NCBI GenBank assembly: GCA_016180605.1
Contig: JACPAW010000013.1
Coordinates: 1-11,914 of the forward strand
DNA length: 11,914 bases
Source of the DNA: Candidatus Omnitrophota bacterium
GTDB taxonomy: Bacteria; Omnitrophota; Gorgyraeia; Aquiviventales; Aquiviventaceae
Direction: 5' to 3'
A model generated the notes under the pieces. That model searched no databases. It saw only the letters and a list, made by a program, of their open reading frames with translations, and was not told the DNA's origin. Positions within the stretch are counted from its first letter, which is position 1; each line of letters opens with the position of its first letter. Both the position numbers and the translations under genes were made by a program. Below, piece by piece: positions 7,508 through 11,914 of the stretch.

Positions 7508-8600
7508 AAGAGTCCACCGTCCACAGTCAACTGTCCACAGCAAAAGAGGTTTCGGTGGACCGTGGTCTGTGGTCTGTGGACCTGGGACGATGATCGTGGT
7601 GTTACTCCTGGGATGCCTGGCACCATCTGGATCTGCCGCGGCTCAAGCGAGCGATTTTTTCAAAGACTGTCCGCGCCGGCATCGTTTCTCCGTACACCAT
7701 GAGAATCGCCTGTGGGATTTGCACCAGCTCCTTCAGATTCCTCTAGCCACCTCCGAGCTTGAAATCATGAGAGTTGCGGATTGGCTCATCGATCTTCCTT
7801 TGCCAGGTTCGCCTTTGCGTCCGTTTCGGCGCCTGACAGAAACCATTCGCGGCAGCTACAGCCGCCTTCCGCGATGGCACCTGACCCAGCGATTTGCCCA
7901 GTTCGTGGATGCGTTCCAAATTCCGGAGCTGAGTTTCGGTGATGCCAACGCCACCTATTCCGTAGCCACAGGAGGGGTAACTGGGCCAGGAAGCGGGATG
8001 ATTATCCGCGTCCATAAGCTCGTGGACTGGACGCAACACATCACGCAGGACGTCAATGGGCTTTTGGGAAAGCCATTTGGCCGAAAAAGGGGATTGATTT
8101 CATGGTCGCTTCCGGGGGAGACAGTGGACTTAAGCCAGTGGCTGATGGTGAAGACCTTTAATTCGGTGAGCATCTTGGTGGCGCGTACTTTGGAAGGTGG
8201 GGTAACCGGCATGGAGATGGCAGCCGATGGGATGATGAATTTAGGTCGTCAAACTCCGCATGAGCAGCAAACGGTATTTTTGAGAATGCCGATGGAGGTT
8301 TATCGGGCGCACGAATTATGGATGCTGGAACACCGATCGCGAATCGTAGTCGGGCCTCCGGAGATGTTTTACCACGCCACTCATGTCTCGTTAGCCCATC
8401 GATCCAAGAACCACCCGGCAATGGACTGGCTTTTGGCATTGGATCGACCCGATGTGACCGCCTCGGAGCTAGTCGTCATGGCTCCTTCTAAAGTCATCGC
8501 GAGGGCCCCCCACGCTTTATTGGCTCATGTGGTGCCGGCTTCCTGGGTACTGGAAGCTTCTTCAGAGAGCACCATTGACAACCGCACCCGCAGACCCTAA
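7500..8600 (+). CDS. Unrecognised exported protein, start uncertain (7500 or 7590)
   Basis: I do not recognise this family. From the ATG at 7500 the product is 366 residues; it overlaps the stop of the phosphodiesterase gene, so translational coupling is likely. Codons 5-27 are made of the GTCCAC heptad palindrome described separately. The hydrophobic signal-peptide core (MIVVLLLGCLAPSGSAAAQA) follows from codon 31. If the repeat is removed, MSRR would directly precede TMIVVLLLG, giving a normal signal peptide, so the repeat looks inserted in frame. Starting at ATG 7590 instead gives 336 residues without basic n-region residues. LLGC could act as a lipobox. The mature part has many His, Arg and Trp residues and no repeats or membrane segments; SFGDANATYSVATGG and MEMAADGMMNLGRQTP stand out but match nothing I can name. 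Context suggests it works with the phosphodiesterase outside the cytoplasm. Confidence 0.7.
   Translation: MSRRVHRPQSTVHSKRGFGGPWSVVCGPGTMIVVLLLGCLAPSGSAAAQASDFFKDCPRRHRFSVHHENRLWDLHQLLQIPLATSELEIMRVADWLIDLPLPGSPLRPFRRLTETIRGSYSRLPRWHLTQRFAQFVDAFQIPELSFGDANATYSVATGGVTGPGSGMIIRVHKLVDWTQHITQDVNGLLGKPFGRKRGLISWSLPGETVDLSQWLMVKTFNSVSILVARTLEGGVTGMEMAADGMMNLGRQTPHEQQTVFLRMPMEVYRAHELWMLEHRSRIVVGPPEMFYHATHVSLAHRSKNHPAMDWLLALDRPDVTASELVVMAPSKVIARAPHALLAHVVPASWVLEASSESTIDNRTRRP
7512..7581. repeat. GTCCAC heptad palindrome
   Basis: The left arm (7512-7540) is built of 7-bp units GTCCACC, GTCCACA, GTCAACT, GTCCACA. The right arm (7554-7581), read on the minus strand, is GTCCACA, GACCACA, GACCACG, GTCCACC. 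The arms are separated by about 13 bp, so the element can form a long imperfect hairpin. It sits between the phosphodiesterase stop and the signal-peptide core of the next gene, within that gene's open frame. Confidence 0.75.
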
Positions 8601-8613
8601 GCTCATTGGCACG

Positions 8614-9694
8614 ATGAAATTTGCCTCAGGAGTCAGCGATTTCCACGATGCGTCTTCGGCTCTTGAGAACGCTTGCCGACAGGTTCGAGAACAGCTAGGC
8701 GAGCTTTCCTGCGATGCAGCTTTCGTGTTTACTTCCGCGGCCTATGAAGCTGCCTGGGAGGATTTATTGGATGCCGTTCATCGCCGTCTTTCTCCACGGG
8801 TACTCATCGGTTGCAGCGGTAGCGGGATTATTGGTGCCGGACGGGAATTGGAACGGGGCGGCTCCGCAGACTCATCCGATTTTCGTGGTGTTTGCAGATC
8901 CGCTGACGTGTCAACCCAGCAAGCTCGTCGATGAGCTCAGTGCCACTTACCAGGGTTCTCCGATCATCGGTGGGCTCTTAAGCGGCGGCGACCAACCCGG
9001 AGAGCATACCCTATTTGCAGGGCTTAGCGTGCTGGAGGAAGGGGCTGTGGGATTGGCGATGACCGGCAATATCGAAGTCAACACGATCATTTCGCAAGGT
9101 TGCCGTCCCATCGGCCGACCCGTCGTGGTGACCCAGGTCCAGGACAATTTGCTCATTACCTTGGGCGGCCAACCGGCACTGGCTTTTCTTCATGAGGTGC
9201 TGCGTGCTCTTCCGCGGCAAGATCAGGACCTGGCTCAGCATGGAGCGGTGCTCATTGGTTTGGTGATTAATGAGATGCGCAGCAAATTCAGCTCTGGGGA
9301 TTTTCTGATCCGTTCGATCTTGGGCATCGAGCCGGAGCTAGGGGCGCTGGCTATTTCAGATCGGGTGTTCGTTGGGCAAACCGTGCAGTTTCAGCTGCAC
9401 GATCCGGCGACGGCTCGCCAACAGTTGCGCCAGCTCCTTCAGCAAGTAGGCCACAGCCTTGAAGCTCCGCCTGCGGGAGGATTGCTTTTTAACTGCACCG
9501 GCCGCGGCCGTTCTCTCTATGGCATGTCCCATCAGGACGTAAAAACCATCCAACTCGTCAGCGGCAAAATGCCAATAGGCGGATTTTTCTGCAACGGAGA
9601 AATCGGACCGGTGGGAGGTATCAATTTGCTGCATGGCTACACTGCCAGTTTAGGATTATTCCGGCCTTCTACCTCTGGCTTGGGGAAGCCTTAA
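8614..9694 (+). pseudogene. FIST-domain sensor protein, broken by frameshift and apparent internal deletion
   Basis: FIST_N plus FIST_C proteins are predicted sensors of small ligands, often tied to signal transduction. The gene starts at the ATG at 8614 (MKFASGVSDFHDA), 13 nt after the preceding stop, and reads in one frame through FVFTSAAYE and VLIGCSGSGIIGAGRELE to about 8857; that frame stops at 8934. The rest of the domain continues in a different frame from about 8860: THPIFVVFADPLTCQ, PIIGGLLSGG, then FIST_C with GLLFNCTGRGRSLYG, PIGGFFCNGEIGPVGG and LHGYTASLGLFRP to the stop at 9692-9694. Between the halves, the usual stretch after the GRE(V/L)E motif (in family members, roughly 35-50 residues with a LSLLA-type strand) is absent in all frames. 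A short out-of-frame deletion is the simplest reading. The rest of the FIST_C frame is intact, so the lesion may be recent or a sequencing or assembly error. Confidence 0.75.
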
Positions 9695-10197
9695 TGGCTG
9701 CGAAGTGGCAATGGGCCGTTCTAATAGGCTGTCTTTTAGCAACAACACCTGTCACTGCTGGCGAAGGTCTTAACCCGGCAGAGCATTTGCCTGCTTTCTC
9801 GGTTTTGGATCTGAATGGCAGGACACAATCCTCTTCAGCCTACCGAGGCAAGGTCTTGGTCTTGCATTTTTGGGCCACTTGGTGTCCCTACTGCCGTGGC
9901 GAAATCCCCAAGTTAAAGCGTTTGTATGAAGAATGGGCCTCCCGGGGCGTTGCGGTGCTAACGGTGAGCATGGATAAGGACATCGGCACTCTTAAGCAGT
10001 TCATTCAGCAACAAAGCTTGCGCTACCCTGTCATCGCCGACCGGCAGGGCAACTTTTCGCTCGCGAGTCGCTATCAAATCAGCGGCGTTCCGATTACTTT
10101 CATTGTGCGACGGGATGGAACCATTGCCCATCGCCTGATGGGTCCTGCGGATTTAGTCGGTCTTATTTCCCGTCTTCTCTCCCAATCGAAGAGCTAA
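9694..10197 (+). CDS. Exported TlpA/ResA-family thioredoxin
   Basis: A 167-residue single-domain periplasmic thioredoxin. The N-terminus (KWQWAVLIGCLLATTPVTA) is either a classical signal peptide cut after VTA or a lipoprotein signal using LIGC as lipobox; the sequence allows both. The redoxin domain has PAFSVLDLNGR, FWATWCPYC (Cys64, Cys67) and a cis-proline in ISGVPITFIV. It is clearly related to the thioredoxin at 2516-3238: both share W-x-WCPYC and a following (D/G)TL(R/K)QF helix, but this one lacks the N-terminal mini-domain and acidic tail. Its ATG overlaps the FIST stop by one base (TAATG), so it was co-translated with that gene before the gene broke. The likely role is disulfide reduction in the envelope; the substrate is unknown. 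Confidence 0.88.
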   Translation: MAAKWQWAVLIGCLLATTPVTAGEGLNPAEHLPAFSVLDLNGRTQSSSAYRGKVLVLHFWATWCPYCRGEIPKLKRLYEEWASRGVAVLTVSMDKDIGTLKQFIQQQSLRYPVIADRQGNFSLASRYQISGVPITFIVRRDGTIAHRLMGPADLVGLISRLLSQSKS

Positions 10198-10205
10198 GGC
10201 ATGCT

Positions 10206-10307
10206 CCCCCCACCTGCTGGGCTTCGCTCTCCTCATGCAATCGACTTCCGTAAGCGAAGCGTCCCGCCATCGGCGGGACGGCCTACGGCCAACCAGCAGG
10301 TGAGGGG
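10206..10307 (+). repeat. Cloverleaf-like palindromic element over the permease ribosome-binding site
   Basis: An outer stem pairs 10206-10220 (CCCCCCACCTGCTGG) with 10293-10307 (CCAGCAGGTGAGGGG), 14 of 15 positions matching. Inside are three hairpins: GCTTCGC (10221-10227) with GCGAAGC (10254-10260); GTCCCGCC (10261-10268) with GGCGGGAC (10272-10279) around a 3-nt loop; and GGCC (10280-10283) with GGCC (10287-10290). The 3' outer arm holds the GAGG Shine-Dalgarno of the permease gene. It is not a tRNA. Confidence 0.7.
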
Positions 10308-10838
10308 ATGATGCCCACCGTGCAGACGATGTGGAAATCCTGGCTGATTGTCGGCACCCTGGTTTTGATTTGCGCCGTGATTGCATTAAGAACCGGAGGG
10401 GTTCCGCGCATTAACCAGGCACTTGCAAGCGGCGGAGGGCTCTTTTTAAGCGTTCTTCCCAACTTGATACTGGGTTTTTTATTTGCGGGATTTCTCCACG
10501 TGCTGCTGCCAACAGAGTTGGTGAGTGCTTGGATGGGCCATGAGTCGGGTCTTAAGGGCCTTCTGGTGGGAACCTTGGCCGGTATTTTCACGCCTGGGGG
10601 GCCGTTTACGCACTTTCCCATTCTGGCTTCTTTTTTGTCCCGGGGAGCAGGGGTTGGGCCTGTGTGCGCTTATATCTCCGCATGGTCGCTTCTTGGCCTT
10701 CACCGTATCGTGGTTTGGGAGCTGCCGCTTCTTGGCCCCCAGATTGCCTTGGCTCGCATCCTCTCCTCGCTGGCCATCCCTCCTTTAATCGGCTGGCTCA
10801 GTGCTTGGCTCTACTCCCTGTTTCGCCATCCGGTTTGA
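10308..10838 (+). CDS. Half-size YraQ/ArsP-type (DUF318) membrane permease
   Basis: A 176-residue inner-membrane protein with about five hydrophobic segments (roughly residues 10-28, 44-66, 83-109, 115-131 and 147-172). The core GTLAGIFTPGGPFTHFPI, then a second helix AYISAWSLLG and WELPLLGP, matches the half-length group of the YraQ/ArsP permease family; full-length members are over 300 residues and carry two such halves, so this one would need to dimerise. Family members include exporters such as the methylarsenite pump ArsP, but the substrate here is unknown. Possible starts are ATG 10308, ATG 10311 and ATG 10329; GAGGGG (10302-10307) directly abuts the first, so 10311 or later may be used. 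It lies 110 nt after the thioredoxin gene, separated by the cloverleaf element. Its stop codon lies close to the promoter of the riboswitch unit. Confidence 0.82.
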   Translation: MMPTVQTMWKSWLIVGTLVLICAVIALRTGGVPRINQALASGGGLFLSVLPNLILGFLFAGFLHVLLPTELVSAWMGHESGLKGLLVGTLAGIFTPGGPFTHFPILASFLSRGAGVGPVCAYISAWSLLGLHRIVVWELPLLGPQIALARILSSLAIPPLIGWLSAWLYSLFRHPV

Positions 10839-10849
10839 CACCCGTCATC

Positions 10850-10878
10850 TTGACGCTCCAAAGGCCTTCGGGCATACT
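10850..10878 (+). promoter_or_regulatory. Sigma70-like promoter of the riboswitch-pilin unit
   Basis: TTGACG (10850-10855) and CATACT (10873-10878) are separated by 17 bp, matching the -35 and -10 consensus at 5/6 and 4/6 positions. Predicted transcription would begin near 10885, a few bases before the aptamer at 10888. The position, right after the permease stop codon, makes it a plausible start of the leader RNA. Confidence 0.55.
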
Positions 10879-10887
10879 TGTAAAGCC

Positions 10888-11025
10888 GATCAAGGCAAAC
10901 TATCCGTAAGGATAGGGCGCAAAACCACGGGCCTTCACGGCTCGTCAGCAGTAAGCTCGTCAGCAATCTGTAGAGCCGACGAGCGGTAGAACCGACGAGC
11001 GGATAAGGTAGCCGGGTTGCCGGTC
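10888..11025 (+). ncRNA. Cyclic-di-GMP-I (GEMM-I) riboswitch aptamer with expanded P3 helix
   Basis: The aptamer matches the GEMM-I consensus (Rfam c-di-GMP-I class) as I know it. P1 pairs GATC (10888-10891) and GGCAA (10894-10898) with TTGCC (11017-11021) and GGTC (11022-11025). P2 is CTATCC/GGATAG capped by a GTAA (GNRA) tetraloop at 10906-10909. The conserved joining segment GGGCGCAAAACCACGGGCC runs 10915-10933, and the 3' signature GTAGCCGGGTTGCC runs 11008-11021. The P3 base is CCTT (10932-10935) with AAGG (11005-11008). The aptamer spans about 138 nt against the usual 85-90; the excess is all in P3, which holds nested inverted repeats. It senses c-di-GMP, or possibly cGAMP, and should control the downstream pilin-like gene through the terminator at 11107-11142. 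Confidence 0.88.
10940..11000 (+). repeat. Nested GCTCGTC/GACGAGC inverted repeats inside riboswitch P3
   Basis: GCTCGTC occurs at 10940-10946 and 10955-10961; its complement GACGAGC occurs at 10978-10984 and 10994-11000. The inner and outer pairs nest to give one long interrupted hairpin that extends P3. Two stretches recur in the element downstream of the pilin gene: AGCTCGTCAGCAATC (10954-10968, also 11692-11706) and TCAGCAGTAAGCT (10945-10957, inverted at 11739-11751). Confidence 0.85.
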
Positions 11026-11032
11026 ATCCTTG

Positions 11033-11097
11033 CCGGAGGCGTCCCGGATCGTACCGCCTCGCATTGCGAGGCGGTACGCACGCCGGAACGCCTCCGG
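11033..11097 (+). repeat. Strong nested hairpin between aptamer and terminator
   Basis: The outer stem CCGGAGGCGT (11033-11042) pairs perfectly with ACGCCTCCGG (11088-11097). The inner stem GTACCGCCTCGC (11051-11062) pairs perfectly with GCGAGGCGGTAC (11066-11077) around a 3-nt loop. No T-tract follows, so it is not a terminator itself. It may be part of the expression platform or another palindromic repeat. Confidence 0.75.
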
Positions 11098-11106
11098 AAA
11101 TGTGGT

Positions 11107-11142
11107 GAGCCCTTTTCAATACGGAAAAGGGCTCTTTTGTTT
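11107..11142 (+). terminator. Intrinsic terminator, likely riboswitch expression platform
   Basis: An 11-bp perfect stem GAGCCCTTTTC (11107-11117) / GAAAAGGGCTC (11124-11134) with a 6-nt loop is followed by TTTTGTTT. It lies downstream of the aptamer and directly before the pilin start codons, where a regulated terminator of a riboswitch belongs. Confidence 0.85.
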
Positions 11143-11151
11143 ATGGGGGGC

Positions 11152-11634
11152 ATGAAAACGGCTCTATCGGGTTCTCGAAAAAAATCTTTTCATCGCGGTG
11201 TTGGTCTTTTTGAAGCGCTGGCAGTCATGGTCCTGATCGGATGGGTCGGGGTATCCTTCCGCGAAGGACAGGCAGCTTCAATACCGTTATTGAAACAGCG
11301 CTCTCAAATTTATCAGCTCTCCACGACCCTAAGAGCCATGCGTTGGTGGGCTCTGACAGGAGGCGATAGGGTAGAGTTGCGTACGGATCCTGCCCATAAC
11401 CGCTTTCAGGTGGTTACCGTAGAAGAGAATCAAGGCTTGGAGCATGTGTTGCGGACGATTTGGCTTACCCCTGAGTTGCAGATTGTGGATGCCCCACCGA
11501 GTGTCATGGCATTTCCGAATGGGACGCTGACCAAAAGCAGCATCGTGATTGCGTCTCCTTCTTTTCAGCGCCTTTTCCACTTAAGCACTACTCCTTCCGG
11601 TTCGGTTGAGTTCCTCGAAGAGCCTACCTCGTAA
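11152..11634 (+). CDS. Type IV pilin-like / GspH-FimT-type pseudopilin under riboswitch control
   Basis: A 160-residue protein with a class III signal: basic leader MKTALSGSRKKSFHRG, prepilin peptidase site after Gly16, then VGLFEALAVMVLIGWVGV with the conserved Glu at mature position 5 and a hydrophobic helix. The segment IYQLSTTLRAMRWWALTGGDRVELRTD resembles the GspH/FimT minor-pilin start of the globular domain. It should be processed by PilD and assembled in a type IV pilus or type II secretion pseudopilus. An alternative ATG at 11143 adds MGG; neither start has a well-spaced Shine-Dalgarno (GGGGGG is 1 nt from 11152, and AAGGG within the terminator stem is 11 nt from 11143). The upstream in-frame extension runs through the riboswitch and is not coding. 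No other pilus gene is visible nearby, so this may be a single-gene regulated unit. Confidence 0.8.
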   Translation: MKTALSGSRKKSFHRGVGLFEALAVMVLIGWVGVSFREGQAASIPLLKQRSQIYQLSTTLRAMRWWALTGGDRVELRTDPAHNRFQVVTVEENQGLEHVLRTIWLTPELQIVDAPPSVMAFPNGTLTKSSIVIASPSFQRLFHLSTTPSGSVEFLEEPTS

Positions 11635-11680
11635 GCGCGACAAGGATAGACATCAGATTCAACATGGCAACTCTTGAGTG

Positions 11681-11764
11681 GTCAGCTCGTCAGCTCGTCA
11701 GCAATCAGTATAAAAAATACACAAAGGAAAGGTTTTTCAGCTTACTGCTGATTGCTGATTGCTG
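11681..11764. repeat. AGCTCGTC/AGCAATC palindromic repeat element
   Basis: The left part has tandem CAGCTCGT units (11683-11690, 11691-11698) followed by CAGCAATCAG (11699-11708). After an A/T-rich centre, the right part (11738-11764) carries CAGCTTACTG followed by overlapping copies of CTGATTGCTG, the complement of CAGCAATCAG. It is the same repeat family as the insert in the riboswitch P3 helix. With the flanking sequence it fills most of the 185-bp gap between the pilin gene and anmK; I see no convincing promoter in the rest of the gap. Confidence 0.8.
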
Positions 11765-11819
11765 TCGAGCCAACTATTTTATGTCGATGTCTGAAGTCTA
11801 CTCTTTTATCCACTGACTC

Positions 11820-11914
11820 ATGTCTCCCCTGGCGCTTGGGCTTATGTCGGGAACCTCTTGCGATGGGATCTCCGCAGCCCTTGTGTCTTTCCGCGGCAAG
11901 ACGCTGCGCCTGTT
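11820..11914 (+). CDS. anmK: Anhydro-N-acetylmuramic acid kinase, N-terminus only (cut by window end)
   Basis: The first 31 codons read MSPLALGLMSGTSCDGISAA and continue to the window edge. GLMSGTS-x-DG is the diagnostic phosphate-binding N-terminus of AnmK, a cytoplasmic kinase that phosphorylates and opens 1,6-anhydro-MurNAc during peptidoglycan recycling. Full-length enzymes are about 370-390 residues, so over 90% lies outside the window. The ATG at 11820 is the first possible start, because an in-frame TGA lies at 11814-11816. No Shine-Dalgarno is obvious. The presence of AnmK supports a Gram-negative cell wall recycler. Confidence 0.88.
   Translation, partial: MSPLALGLMSGTSCDGISAALVSFRGKTLRL

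Noticed and set aside
7512..7581. GTCCAC units as a CRISPR array
   Set aside because: The units are 7 bp long, adjacent and inverted around a centre; there are no spacers of uniform length and no cas genes.
8839..8872. Programmed ribosomal frameshift in the FIST gene
   Set aside because: No slippery heptamer with a downstream pseudoknot is evident, and the connecting residues of the domain are missing, which a frameshift alone would not explain.
10206..10307. Cloverleaf as a tRNA or tmRNA gene
   Set aside because: There is no T-loop TTC sequence, no anticodon arm of proper size and no CCA-type acceptor; only the overall branching is tRNA-like.
10835..10840. TTGACA overlapping the permease stop codon as the -35 box
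   Set aside because: At 17-bp spacing the sequence is CCAAAG, which is not a -10 box; the TTGACG at 10850 has a better partner.
11017..11151. Extending the pilin-like protein upstream to a TTG at 11017
   Set aside because: The added sequence is encoded by the riboswitch 3' end, the hairpin and the terminator, and it would bury the class III signal peptide 61 residues into the protein.

Overview
The window (about 12 kb, moderately GC-rich) looks like a chromosomal segment of a Gram-negative, free-living bacterium. It has exported TlpA-type thioredoxins, a type IV pilin-like protein, an anhydro-MurNAc kinase start and a c-di-GMP-I (GEMM-I) riboswitch, together with short palindromic repeats between genes. 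This mix recalls Nitrospirota, Methylomirabilota (NC10) or the former Deltaproteobacteria, but no marker fixes the phylum and I hold that guess weakly. No phage, transposase, CRISPR array, rRNA or tRNA gene was seen.

Layout. Positions 3-2519 hold the 3' five-sixths or so of a bifunctional proline-catabolism enzyme (PutA), open at the left edge. It overlaps by 4 bp an exported TlpA/ResA-like thioredoxin (2516-3238). A minus-strand SKI2-like DEVH-box RNA helicase (3235-5193) converges on it with interlocked stop codons. Starting back to back with the helicase is a plus-strand run: a secreted alkaline-phosphatase-superfamily phosphodiesterase with an N-terminal PA-IL-lectin-like domain (5213-7507), an unrecognised exported protein (7500-8600), a FIST sensor-domain gene broken by a frameshift and apparent internal deletion (8614-9694), a second TlpA-like thioredoxin (9694-10197), and a half-size YraQ/ArsP-type permease (10308-10838). 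A cloverleaf-like palindromic element fills the gap before the permease, and its 3' arm contains that gene's ribosome-binding site.

The most interesting stretch is 10839-11152. A sigma70-like promoter is followed by a well-conserved c-di-GMP-I riboswitch aptamer, a strong extra hairpin and an intrinsic terminator, directly ahead of a GspH/FimT-like type IV pilin gene (11152-11634). The aptamer is much longer than usual because its P3 helix carries nested GCTCGTC/GACGAGC inverted repeats. Those repeats belong to the same family as a palindromic element downstream of the pilin gene (11681-11764). A dispersed repeat therefore seems to have expanded a riboswitch helix while leaving the ligand core intact. 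The window ends in the first 31 codons of anmK.

A recurring theme is that small palindromic repeats sit in functional positions: inside the riboswitch helix, inside the signal-peptide region of the unknown exported protein (a GTCCAC heptad palindrome, 7512-7581), and over the ribosome-binding site of the permease.
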